From Diplocloster modestus (GTDB lineage: Bacteria > Bacillota > Clostridia > Lachnospirales > Lachnospiraceae), in assembly GCF_019042245.1 (NCBI RefSeq), contig NZ_JAHQCX010000005.1, positions 124,001 through 188,000 on the forward strand: a stretch of 64,000 nucleotides of DNA. The letters run 5' to 3'. The notes beneath the pieces were generated by a model. The model searched no databases and had not been told where the DNA came from. It saw only the letters and a program-made list of their open reading frames with translations. The position numbers and the translations under genes are program-made. Position 1 is the first letter of the stretch; every line of letters begins with the position of its first letter. This document shows positions 18,144-26,840 of this stretch, piece after piece.

Positions 18144-20652
18144 TTAATGTTCATTGAGTCTTCGGTTTTTCCGTATAAAGATGATCAGTCCCAGTGCCGC
18201 CGCGCAGCACAGGATCCAGAATGCGGGCATCGCATGGTCGCCTGTCTGTGCCCCTTGTGCGCTGTTATCCGTATTATGGCTGTCTTGGCCGTCATTTCCA
18301 TTTTCCTGCTGATTCTGTTTTGACGCGTCCTTCCAGCTAACCGCATACGTACTGAAGTTGTCTAATGTAACCTTTAAGCCGCTGTCCGTCTTTTCAAATG
18401 TGGTTATTCTTTCCACCTGGCCGTCATCTTTTATATGGAAGATGATGAAGTCTTTGGTGGAGCCTGGATTTTCAGGGTATGGAATGGTTAATACCAATGT
18501 TCCCTGGGTCTTGTGTACTTTCCTGCCTTCCTGATCATAAACGGAAATATCTGTAAATATCCTGTCTTTATCCGAAAACAGATCCCGGAATCCTTGATAC
18601 TCCTGATTCTGTCCGAGAATTGTTTGTGCTTCGTTTCTCTTATTCTCAGGCAGTGCGGACTGCTGTACATAGTATTTCATTCCTTCCGAACTGATCACCA
18701 CCTGTCCCGGGGCAGGAGTGGGAACCGGAGTTGGTGCCGGTGTGGGTGTAGGTGTGGGAGTCGGTGTCGGTGTGGGGGTCGGTATTGGTGTCGGGGTCGG
18801 TGTCGGGGTTGGTTCTGCCTTCTACCTTAAATTCCGCCGTCTTGTCCTGATAGGTTATCATGATTGTTTTGGTTCCTTCCGTTTCAGAATCAAAACCGGC
18901 AGCAGTATAGGCATCACTGCCCAGCAGTTTTTCACTCTCATCATCATATACCGCCATCACCTGAAGTCCCGTAAGATTCAGTTCATCTCCGACAAAATAC
19001 TCGGTCTTATCCGGCATCTGGTCTATCCTGATTTCCCGGAGGATTTTTTCGGGCTGTTCAGCCTCTTTGACCTGAACGGTGAACTCTGCTGTCTGTTCCT
19101 TATATTGGATCGTAACCGTCTTAGTCCCTTCCGTATCCGAATCAAAGCCGGTCACGGAGTACGAACCGCCTGCCAAAGGTTCTTCGCTCTCGTCATCATA
19201 GACAGCCGTCACCACCAGTCCGTCAAGATTCAGCTCTTCACCGATTAAATACTCCATCTTGCCGGGATTCTGGTCGATCCGGATACTGGTAAGTACTTTT
19301 TCCGGTGTCACAGCCGCTTTTACTTCTATCTCAAATTCCGCAGAGAATTCCTGATAGCTTACTTTAATCGTCTTAGTACCCCCGGTTTCTGAGGAAAATC
19401 CCTCGATCGAGCATTCTGACAATAACACATCCTGCTCCGTGCCATTATCATATACGGCCTTCACAGCCAATCCGTTCAGATCCAGTTCTTCTGCGGGTTC
19501 ATATACCGTCTTATAAGGCTCCTGCGCAATCCTGATTCCGGTCATCGCCGGTGCTTTCGCAACCTGAACGGTGAATTCCGCCGCATAACCGCGGTAGGAT
19601 ACTGTTATGGTCTTATCTCCCTCTGTCGCGGAGTCAAAACCAGTCACTGTATACGCCTCTTTGTCCAGTTCCTGTTTACTGTCATTGTTATATACCGCAT
19701 TGACCTTGAGTCCGGAAGCGTCGAATTCTTCACCTGCATAATAAGTGTTCTTCTCCGGCTCCGCTTTGATCTCGATGCCGGTCAGCCGTTTCTCCACATC
19801 CGACGGATCGAGCACTTCCACTTTTACATTATCAAGGTACAGGGGCCGTCCGTCCGGATCATAGTAAGAGAAGTTCAACCTGCACTCCTTGCCCGTCTGA
19901 TCCTCCATTTCTCTGATCAGTTCCCAGTCTTTCGGTTCCTCTGCCGATTTTTCCCAGGCTTTCAGATAAAGGCTGTTGCCCTTTACCATTATTTTGCAGG
20001 TATACCAGACAGCGTTTTTGATTTCTTTTCCAGGCAGCGGCAATTCGCCGACATCTTTCAGATCCAGGAAATACTTATTGCGTTCCGCCGGCTTGATATT
20101 CAGTCTGTAGACGGAACCTCCGGCCTCTCTTAGCACATTATACATTCCGTTATAGGAACGCGATCCTTCCGGAAACTGGAAATCAAAGGTGGTAATATTT
20201 TCTCCGTACACACTGCGCTGTAAATCGTTGTTCAGAAGGTCAAGCTCCAGATTCGGATCATTTCCTTTGAGCAGGAGTACACGGTTTCTACTATCCCCGT
20301 TTTCCTCCGCAATGTTCGCTTTCTCTGGTACGGATACTGCATAGTGCGCTGCAAACTGTTCCCTTCCGTTTCAAAAATAAGTGTTTTGTCCTGATAGTAG
20401 ATTCCATCCATCAGATATACTGACAATATCTGCCGTCATGTTCTGATTAAATTTCGCCACTTCCCCTCTTGCTCTTTCAATCGTTTTGAACGGCTCGTCC
20501 TTTGTGCCTGCATTACTGTCGTTTCCATCAGGAGATACGTAGAACTCTTTTTCCGTTCCTGACGGAACTGCCTCATTTCCGGCCCGCGCGGTTGCCGGAA
20601 GAGCGCCGAGCAGCAAAATCACGCTCAAAATAATAGTCAAAAGCCTCCTCAT
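18144..20652 (-). pseudogene. Sortase-type surface protein with four Big_3 repeats, frame-broken
   Basis: Reading leftward, a signal peptide and the start of a right-handed beta-helix protein (EFYVSPDGNDSNAGT, ERARGEVAKFNQ) are seen at 20652-20425. The frame then shifts (VYLMDGIYYQDKTLIF) and shifts again near 20370, where most of a beta-helix appears to be missing. A long open stretch follows (about 20370-18820) with a LamG-like domain and four Big_3-type bacterial Ig repeats of ~80 residues. A third break near 18825 puts a Pro-Thr linker out of frame. The final piece (to 18144) holds a beta domain and an AQTGD sortase-like signal, a membrane helix and an RKNRR tail. Three breaks in one gene point to decay, although sequence error is possible. 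It was probably a carbohydrate-degrading or adhesive wall protein related to the adjacent sugar operon. Confidence 0.8.
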
Positions 20653-20695
20653 TTCCCTTCCTCCTCTTGAATAAATATCAGTTACTATACTGAAT

Positions 20696-20723
20696 ATTAT
20701 AAATGTCAGGACCTTCCGGGCAA
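20696..20723 (-). promoter_or_regulatory. Promoter of the broken surface-protein gene
   Basis: On the minus strand TTGCCC (20718-20723) and a perfect TATAAT (20696-20701) are 16 nt apart, about 45 nt before the start codon. AGGAGGAAGG precedes that start. This suggests the gene was recently functional. Confidence 0.55.
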
Positions 20724-20898
20724 ATATTAAAAATTAGGCATTTAGCTAATAATTTAGGAATGTTCCCGCCGCTGTGCGATCCCCCGGAGGGATTTTTATT
20801 CAATAGGAGCACTTTCTATTGAACGAGAAAATGCTGATGCCAGTAGCTTGTTTCTATGCTCGAATACTGAATGGGGTCGCCGCAGTGGATGGGGCTGT
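20724..20898. other. Non-coding spacer
   Basis: No gene is seen. It contains a short ATCCC/GGGAT hairpin followed by T's (about 20779-20797) and an 8-bp dyad TTCAATAG/CTATTGAA (about 20800-20824). Neither has an obvious target. Confidence 0.4.
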
Positions 20899-20976
20899 AA
20901 AATAAGTTTCTAAATCAAAAAGCTCCAGAACCGGCATTTGCCAGAGCTGGAGCTTTTTGATTTAGAAACTTATTTT
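20899..20976. terminator. Long perfect bidirectional terminator
   Basis: Thirty-base arms (20899-20928 and 20947-20976) are perfectly complementary, with an 18-nt loop. The core AAAAAGCTCCAG/CTGGAGCTTTTT gives an A tract on one side and a T tract on the other, so it can stop transcription from both sides. It lies 23 nt after the LytTR gene's stop. Confidence 0.85.
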
Positions 20977-20998
20977 GTATCCACTTTCAGTTATTCAA

Positions 20999-21724
20999 TT
21001 ACATATATTTTCTCCAAAATGCCGAAACTAACAGCTTCACATCCTGAATATGGGTTCTGCTGGCATACAGCTGTTCTTTGTTGTCCAGCATGATTTCCAA
21101 TCCTTTCATTCTCTGGATCCGGGAAATATTTATAATAATTCCTTTGTTTATATAAACAAATCCATCATGATGAAGCTCATCCATCACGCGGTTTAAACTA
21201 CTTCTGACCGTGCTTATTCCGTCGTCGGTGACAAACACCGCATTCTTTTTCTCTTTATAAATATAAAGTATCTCCTTATAAAATACTTTCTCACGAATCC
21301 CTCCTTTATCAATGATGTAATATTCACCGCTTTGAATATTCATCCGTTTTCCGATCTCCTCGAGTGCCTGCGGCAGCTTCTCCTCCATCTGATCCTTTAA
21401 TATATACCGGAAGATGTCCAGTTCATATCCATCCACTGCATAATCCGTATAATTCGTAATAAATATAACATATGAATCCCCATTTTTATTGGCCCTGATC
21501 ACCTTAGCCAGATCCAGTCCGTTCATTTCACGGTCAGATAAGTCGATATCCAGCAGATAGACCTGAAACTTCTTTCCTTCCTGCAATTCATAAACTAAAT
21601 TACAGCCCTTGGTAAATGTACTCAGCTTGTATTCCACAAAATGTGAGGTAAAATATTTCTCCGATATTTCTTTTAACTTATCCAAATAGCCGTTATCATC
21701 ATCCACAATCGCCATATTTATCAT
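20999..21724 (-). CDS. LytTR-family response regulator
   Basis: The ~241-residue protein has an N-terminal receiver domain (acidic residues in IVDDDN, phospho-acceptor about D59 in LLDIDLSD) and a C-terminal LytTR DNA-binding domain (about 140-238, with VRSSLNRVMDEL and FVYINKGIIINISRI). This is the AgrA/VirR layout. The open frame runs on to 22108, but that part is antisense to the recombinase gene; the ATG at 21724 gives the normal MINMAIVDDD start. No partner AgrC-type kinase is adjacent. It is divergent from the recombinase with only about 110-165 bp between them, so it may regulate it, and the leftward promoter in the invertible segment points toward it. Confidence 0.88.
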   Translation of the reverse strand: MINMAIVDDDNGYLDKLKEISEKYFTSHFVEYKLSTFTKGCNLVYELQEGKKFQVYLLDIDLSDREMNGLDLAKVIRANKNGDSYVIFITNYTDYAVDGYELDIFRYILKDQMEEKLPQALEEIGKRMNIQSGEYYIIDKGGIREKVFYKEILYIYKEKKNAVFVTDDGISTVRSSLNRVMDELHHDGFVYINKGIIINISRIQRMKGLEIMLDNKEQLYASRTHIQDVKLLVSAFWRKYM

Positions 21725-21888
21725 ATGTTTTGACCCCGCTATCTTTATACGTTTCTTTCTCATCCTACCGTTATGCCTAGTATACCCTACGCAAAGGCAA
21801 GTCGTCAAAGCGGGTACCCTCCGGTGTATGCGGTTTGTCAAAAAGTGGCATAATAAAACTTGACTATAAGGAAAGTGAGGGAAATTAT

Positions 21889-22731
21889 TTGATCGATTTA
21901 ACAGACTACAAAATCTATCTGCGCAGGGAAGAACGCAGTGTAAACACCATTGAAAAGTATATCCGGGATTTAAAGGCTTTCTTTTCATTTTTGGGAAACA
22001 GGGAACTTTGCAAGGAGGTGGTGGTGAACTGGAAAGGACACCTGTCAAAGACCTATGCTCCGGCCAGTGTGAACTCCATGCTGGCTTCCGTGAACAGTTT
22101 TCTCGCATGGTCGGACCTGCCTCAGATGAAAGTCAGACCCCTTAAGATCCAACGGGAATTTTACACAAAACCGGAAAAAGAGCTGACCCGGACAGAATAT
22201 AACCGGCTGATCCAGGCAGCGGAGAAAAAACGCAACGAGCGGCTTGCCCTGCTTCTGCAAACCATCTGCGCCACGGGAATCCGTGTGTCGGAGTTAAAGT
22301 TTATCACAGCGGATGCCGTGCGGACAGGCCGCGCGGCCGTGGAATGCAAAGGCAAGGCCCGAACGGTGTTTCTGCCGAAAGAACTGCGCCGCATGTTAGA
22401 ACGTTACCGCAGAGAACGCGGCATCTTAAGCGGGAGTATCTTTTGCACGGCCAGCGGAAAGCCGCTCGACCGCTCAAACATATGGCGGGATATGAAATCC
22501 CTCTGCGAGAGCGCAGACGTGGAGCCGGAAAAGGTATTTCCCCATAATCTTCGCCATCTGTTCGCGAGAACCTGTTATCAATTGGAAAAGGATTTGTCAA
22601 GACTTGCCGATCTGCTGGGCCACAGCAGTGTGAACACCACCCGGATCTACACCAAGGAGAGCGGGACAGAACATGAAAAATTAATAAACCGTTTAGACCT
22701 TATTGTGGCAAATAAACAAACGACAACATAA
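21889..22731 (+). CDS. Tyrosine recombinase (Xer/integrase family), candidate invertase
   Basis: With the TTG start at 21889 (GTGAGGG seven bases upstream) the protein has 280 residues; an in-frame TTG at 21835 gives 298. A SAM-like N-terminal DNA-binding domain (1-90) is followed by the catalytic domain with all active-site residues: R132 (ATGIRVSEL), K156, H219 and R222 (HNLRHLFA), H245 (LGHSSVNTT) and Y254 (RIYTK). The stop codon lies inside the left arm of a palindromic site at 22722-22747, and an inverted copy of that site follows at 22973-22998. There are no phage or ICE genes around it. A dedicated DNA invertase for the adjacent segment is the best reading. Confidence 0.92.
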   Translation: MIDLTDYKIYLRREERSVNTIEKYIRDLKAFFSFLGNRELCKEVVVNWKGHLSKTYAPASVNSMLASVNSFLAWSDLPQMKVRPLKIQREFYTKPEKELTRTEYNRLIQAAEKKRNERLALLLQTICATGIRVSELKFITADAVRTGRAAVECKGKARTVFLPKELRRMLERYRRERGILSGSIFCTASGKPLDRSNIWRDMKSLCESADVEPEKVFPHNLRHLFARTCYQLEKDLSRLADLLGHSSVNTTRIYTKESGTEHEKLINRLDLIVANKQTTT

Positions 22732-22747
22732 CAGCAATTATGTTGTC
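22722..22747 (+). repeat. Left recombination site (Xer-like) of the invertible segment
   Basis: Two perfect 10-bp inverted arms, GACAACATAA and TTATGTTGTC, flank a 6-bp asymmetric core CAGCAA (22732-22737). This is the geometry expected for a tyrosine-recombinase crossover site. It overlaps the recombinase stop codon. Confidence 0.85.
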
Positions 22748-22767
22748 AATCACATGAAACGCGGATT

Positions 22768-22798
22768 ACTATAATACATAAAAATTCTATCACAACAA
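22768..22798 (-). promoter_or_regulatory. Leftward promoter inside the invertible segment
   Basis: On the minus strand TTGTGA (22790-22795) and TATAGT (22768-22773) are 16 nt apart. A second register, TTGTTG with TATTAT, also has a 16-nt spacer. It currently reads toward the recombinase gene in antisense. Confidence 0.5.
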
Positions 22799-22866
22799 CT
22801 AAAAAATTACAATATTCTCCATCTATCTTAATATTAAACTGAAAATCATGGAATTGATGATACGTC

Positions 22867-22918
22867 AAACAGACCGGCGCCAAAGGCTTTCTAACCGGCC
22901 TGTTTTGTATGCCTTTTT
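22867..22918 (+). terminator. Terminator inside the invertible segment
   Basis: AAACAGACCGG pairs with CCGGCCTGTTT (one mismatch) around an inner GCC/GGC hairpin; T-rich sequence follows. It would stop recombinase read-through before the small gene. Confidence 0.65.
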
Positions 22919-22972
22919 TATTAATAGATAACATCCGAAACAGTCTTACCTTATAAGATAAGAGTTTAGGCT

Positions 22973-22998
22973 GACAACATAATTGCTGTTATGTGGTA
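22973..22998 (-). repeat. Right recombination site of the invertible segment
   Basis: This is the inverted copy of the site at 22722-22747. Arms GACAACATAA and TTATGTGGTA flank the core TTGCTG, the complement of the left core. About 25 of 26 positions match the reverse complement of the left site. Confidence 0.85.
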
Positions 22999-23023
22999 AA
23001 ACAACCAGTCAGGAGGAAAAATT

Positions 23024-23299
23024 ATGGATTTGTTGGAGTATCTGCAGTTTGGATGCAATTTAACTTATTTGTCAGACTTAACTAACCCTAACATGAACAT
23101 TAACGCTTGGAAGTATGTTATAAACTCAATCGTCCCGGAGCAATTCTCCCTGAAAGACTGGAATGAAGCAGTTCACTACCTTTGCAGGGAAGACATCCAA
23201 TTTCATACCGCAAGAGAAGCAAAAGATTACTTATTAAACTACAATCCCCAAAAGACAGCCGATCCTATTCGTTTTAATCATTTTCATCCTCCTCTTTGA
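23024..23299 (+). CDS. Small unknown protein downstream of the invertible segment
   Basis: The 91-residue acidic protein (MDLLEYLQFGCNLTYLSDL) has an excellent AGGAGG eight bases before its ATG, which supports real translation. It is predicted mostly helical, with no signal peptide, membrane helix or recognised domain. It is more AT-rich than the kinase gene it converges on; the last 26 bp overlap that gene's end, so the C-terminal residues may be unconserved. Its only nearby promoter would come from the invertible segment, so phase-variable expression is likely. The function is unknown; it may be the switch's real output or a leader for it. Confidence 0.65.
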   Translation: MDLLEYLQFGCNLTYLSDLTNPNMNINAWKYVINSIVPEQFSLKDWNEAVHYLCREDIQFHTAREAKDYLLNYNPQKTADPIRFNHFHPPL

Positions 23300-26200
23300 A
23301 GATCAGATCATATAGCGTCTGATACATCCGGTCCGGCTCAATGGGTTTGGCCAGATGGGCATCCATCCCGGCCGCCCTGCTCTTTTCAATATCATCGTCA
23401 AAAGCATTGGCCGTCATGGCAATGATCGGGATCGTCAGCGCATCTTTATTACTCAAATGACGGATACTGATAGTAGCCGTCAGCCCGTCCATCAGGGGCA
23501 TCCTAATATCCATCAGGATCGCGGAATAATAACCTGCCGGGGACTTGCTGAACATTTCCAACGCCCGAATCCCGTTATCGGCTGTTTCCACCGTAAAGCC
23601 CTTATTTTCCAGCAGCATCATTGCCACTTCCGTATTTAAGGCATTATCCTCTGCCAGCAGAATCCGTTTCCCGTTAAAATCATAATCTATAACGGCGGTC
23701 TGCTGCGCCTCCTCCTCTTTTTCCCCCAGTGCTTTGGAAAACGCCGATACCAGGGTGGATTTAAACATCGGCTTGCTCATCAGCAGGTTGACGCCGGCCA
23801 GCATGGCCTCATTTTCAATGGCACCCCAATCATACGCCGTCACAATGATAATCGTCACCTCCGGGCCTACCATGCTTCGGATCCGCCGGGCCGTCTCAAT
23901 GCCGTCGATGTCCGGCATCTTCCAGTCAATCAGGATCATATCAAAATACCGGCCGCTGCTTAAAAGCTCTTTCACCCGTTCAATGGCTTTGTAACCGCTG
24001 TCCACCCATTCGGCCGCAACCCCCATTTCCTTTAAGGTGACTATCGCGCTCTCGCAGACCGCTACATCATCGTCCACCACCAGTGTTTTCAGGTGTGAGA
24101 AATTATACTGCGGTTTCTTCTGACGGTGTGCAAGTCCGCCCTCCACAAGCCCCAGCTTCACGTCTATGGTAAATTCCGTTCCGATCCCTTTGATGGAGCG
24201 CACCGAGATATTTCCGCCCATGAGGTCAATGATATTTTTGGAAATAGCCAGACCAAGCCCGGTGCCGCCGTAAAGCGCCGTAGTTCCGGTAATTTCCTGG
24301 GAAAAAGCCTCGTAGATATGGGGAAGGAACTCTTCACTCATACCGACTCCCGTGTCATTGATGACAAACCGAAGCGCGGCATGATTTTTCGTGCTGTTCC
24401 GGTGCTCCACCGAAAAGGTTACTTTACCCCCTTCTCCGGTAAACTTAATGGCATTGCTCAGTATATTCAGCAGAACCTGCTGCAGCTTCATACTGTCACC
24501 CATATAGCAGTCGTCCAATACCGGATCCACAATACATTCGTAATCCACGTTCTTGGAATCCGCCTGGTTGTAGCAGATTGAATTAATTTCCAACAGAAAC
24601 TCCTCCATGGGGATATTCTGATTTTTCAGCAGCATTTTTCCGCTTTCAATCCTGCTCATATCCAGGATGTCGTTGATCAGGGACAAAAGAAAACGGGAAG
24701 AAATACCTATTTTCGAGATACAATCCGCCACCTGCTCATCGTTTCCTATGGATTGGGCCGCTATGGTACTCATGCCGATGATCGCGTTCATGGGTGTGCG
24801 GATCTCATGGCTCATACGCGACAGGAAATCAGACTTGGCGGCATTGGCCTGTTTCGCAGCCACCAGGGCGGACGCCAGTTCCTCTTTTTGTTTTTGTTCC
24901 TTTTCGATTACCTCCGTCACATCACTGCGGGCGATACAGATCCGGCCCATCCGTTTTTCCACGTAAAATATTTCCAGCCGTTTGATCCGGTGATTCCCCT
25001 GTTCATCCTCAACGTCAGCCAGAAATGTATATACCGGTACTTCTTCCAGCTTCTCTTTTATATATGTATAATCCAGTTTGCTTAAATACTCTTTACGGGA
25101 GGTTTCACCCATTGTGCGCTCTGCTGTCCTGCGCACTTCCTCCTGGAACTTTTCTTTCATCGCGATAGCATTTTCTCTGTTTGCTTTAAAAGAGAGAACA
25201 CGATAGGTGTCCTGCCGGATATCCACCTCCGTCAGTTTGTCGTAGTCCAGCCGGGCGATCTGATGGAGAAGCTGTTCCTTCATGATCTGTTCGGTAATAT
25301 CGGTGGTATAGAAAAATAATACGATATCACCGTTCTCCGGATTCACATAGGTCCGCATGCGGGTACTGCTCCAGAAGAAACCGCTGCTGTTTTTCCGCCG
25401 CAGGAATACAAACTGATAATCCGTCTTACCGGCCGCATAGTCCCGCAGAACTTTTTCCCGCTCCAGAGTACTGCGCATATCTTCCGCGATTTCCGGCTGC
25501 GCGGCTGACTCAGACAGTTTAATCACCGTCTTCCGATAAGAATCCCCTACCTTAGCCACCGCCACATCCGCAGTGGACACATAGCTTTCCAGCCGGTCTT
25601 TTGTTACATTGATCGTTCCCTGAATGGTACCCTCGTAGGAAGATAATTCCGCAAAATGAGCCAGTTCCTGCTCGTAAAGTTCCCTGTTACGATCCTGAAG
25701 CTGTTTCTGTCCGGTAATATCGATACATACGGCCAGCGTCGCGGGGCGCCCGTTTTCCGCGATAATCCTTCTTCCCAACTCATGGATCCAGATGTAGGAA
25801 CCATTTTTTTTGCGCATTTTATATTCCACCGCGTACTCATCCGAATGTTCCAGCTGCTCCAAAACGGCATGCTCTACCATCTCCCGCTGCTTTGGATGGA
25901 TGCAGTTGGAGATCTGGCCGCCCACATCCGCTACGAATTCCGCTTCCGTATCATACCCCAGGTAGCGCAGCATCTGACGGTTAATAAAATAGAGCGGGAA
26001 TTCTCTTTCATCCGTGTATCCGCCCATCATGCCCCCGGGAACCGAATTGTCCAGCAACTCTTGTTTTTGCCGGGCCAGATTCTTCACCACCAGAGTCTGC
26101 GGATAATGTTCCTCCCCCTGCTGACTGCTTCCGGGCTCAGCAAAATGGAAGCTGCGTATTCTCCACTGGCCGTCGTCTTCCAGTACCAGAGTGAAAAAGG

Positions 26201-26525
26201 CCCGCAGGAACCACTGATACCACGCATTCTTCAGCCGCATCTCCATGGCAAGGTTGCAAACCGTCTCCACAATATCCTGTTGACGGATTTCTTTCAACTC
26301 ACACTGAAACGGTTCTTTCTGCTCTTCCATGTCCCGTTGCAGATATGCCTCCATTTCCGCCTTATTATGAGCCGACTCATTTCCCCCGGTACCCGCAAAA
26401 TCTATATCCTCGGATAAAAAAGCTGCCGCCGCCTGTAAGTCGCACTGCTCAAACCAGGCGGTGCAGAATGCTTTCACCGTTTCTATCGCTGTTTTCTTCC
26501 CGTACATCCTGTTTCTTTTCTCCAC
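23274..26525 (-). CDS. Cytosolic hybrid histidine kinase with NTF2-like and PAS sensors
   Basis: The 1083-residue protein begins at a GTG with GGGAGA eight bases upstream; an extended -10 (TGCTATACT) lies near 26593-26600. Domains in order are an NTF2/SnoaL-like fold (about 8-132), PAS/PAC (about 155-275), two more PAS-like regions (about 290-415 and 420-545), HisKA with H573 in MSHEIRTPMN, HATPase (about 675-795, DTGVGMSE and GGTGLGLAIS), receiver 1 (D867 in LIDWKMPD) and receiver 2 (D1006 in LMDIRMPLMDG). There is no membrane helix, so it senses an internal signal. It carries no DNA-binding output and no Hpt domain, so an unlinked phosphorelay partner is expected. An N-terminal SnoaL-like sensor is unusual. 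Confidence 0.92.
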   Translation of the reverse strand: MEKRNRMYGKKTAIETVKAFCTAWFEQCDLQAAAAFLSEDIDFAGTGGNESAHNKAEMEAYLQRDMEEQKEPFQCELKEIRQQDIVETVCNLAMEMRLKNAWYQWFLRAFFTLVLEDDGQWRIRSFHFAEPGSSQQGEEHYPQTLVVKNLARQKQELLDNSVPGGMMGGYTDEREFPLYFINRQMLRYLGYDTEAEFVADVGGQISNCIHPKQREMVEHAVLEQLEHSDEYAVEYKMRKKNGSYIWIHELGRRIIAENGRPATLAVCIDITGQKQLQDRNRELYEQELAHFAELSSYEGTIQGTINVTKDRLESYVSTADVAVAKVGDSYRKTVIKLSESAAQPEIAEDMRSTLEREKVLRDYAAGKTDYQFVFLRRKNSSGFFWSSTRMRTYVNPENGDIVLFFYTTDITEQIMKEQLLHQIARLDYDKLTEVDIRQDTYRVLSFKANRENAIAMKEKFQEEVRRTAERTMGETSRKEYLSKLDYTYIKEKLEEVPVYTFLADVEDEQGNHRIKRLEIFYVEKRMGRICIARSDVTEVIEKEQKQKEELASALVAAKQANAAKSDFLSRMSHEIRTPMNAIIGMSTIAAQSIGNDEQVADCISKIGISSRFLLSLINDILDMSRIESGKMLLKNQNIPMEEFLLEINSICYNQADSKNVDYECIVDPVLDDCYMGDSMKLQQVLLNILSNAIKFTGEGGKVTFSVEHRNSTKNHAALRFVINDTGVGMSEEFLPHIYEAFSQEITGTTALYGGTGLGLAISKNIIDLMGGNISVRSIKGIGTEFTIDVKLGLVEGGLAHRQKKPQYNFSHLKTLVVDDDVAVCESAIVTLKEMGVAAEWVDSGYKAIERVKELLSSGRYFDMILIDWKMPDIDGIETARRIRSMVGPEVTIIIVTAYDWGAIENEAMLAGVNLLMSKPMFKSTLVSAFSKALGEKEEEAQQTAVIDYDFNGKRILLAEDNALNTEVAMMLLENKGFTVETADNGIRALEMFSKSPAGYYSAILMDIRMPLMDGLTATISIRHLSNKDALTIPIIAMTANAFDDDIEKSRAAGMDAHLAKPIEPDRMYQTLYDLIFKEEDEND

Positions 26526-26647
26526 AACTGTATCTCCCTATACTGGTTTTATCTTTTTGCTAACCGTAAGCAGGTGTTTTTTTGTCTTTTTTAGTATAGC
26601 ATGGATTCACAAAGTTTGTATGGTGTATCTTATGATTTTAGTTGAAA

Positions 26648-26815
26648 ATCTTACAGCAGCAGGAATGGTATGCCCAGGCGTCTGCGCGGGCGGGAAGAGG
26701 TGTTTTGGTGGATACGGATCTATTTGATGTGCTGGATCCGCGCCGTGGCCCGGACTCCGATTTTACTCTGGCAAGACAGATTCGCGAACCGATCAGCGAA
26801 CGCCCGCTGTTATAA
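26648..26815 (+). other. Possible coding remnant in a 315-bp spacer
   Basis: A frame without a start codon reads EWYAQASARAGRGVLVDTD and DPRRGPDSDFTLARQIREP and then stops. Its composition is protein-like, but no family was recognised. Nothing else is seen in 26526-26840 apart from the kinase promoter region. Confidence 0.25.
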
Positions 26816-26840
26816 ATCTAAGGTTTGCATGACATCGTAC

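Larger units (their letters stand above)
22735..22985. other. Putative invertible promoter segment
   Basis: About 250 bp, AT-rich, lie between two crossover sites in inverted orientation. It holds a promoter candidate pointing left and a terminator-like hairpin. In the present orientation the promoter fires away from the small gene at 23024, and inversion would place it about 70 bp upstream of that gene with the terminator behind it. So the sequenced state is probably OFF for the right-hand gene. Confidence 0.75.

Noticed and set aside
18718..19248. Gly-Val-rich ORF on the plus strand
   Set aside because: It is the antisense of the Pro-Thr linker and Big_3 repeats.
21725..22108. N-terminal extension of the LytTR gene to 22108
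   Set aside because: The extra 128 codons are antisense to the recombinase gene and have no family resemblance; the normal start is at 21724.
22743..22775. Rightward promoter TTGTCA...TATAAT in the invertible segment
   Set aside because: The spacer is 21 nt, too long for a normal sigma-70 promoter, and the terminator at 22867-22918 would stop it.
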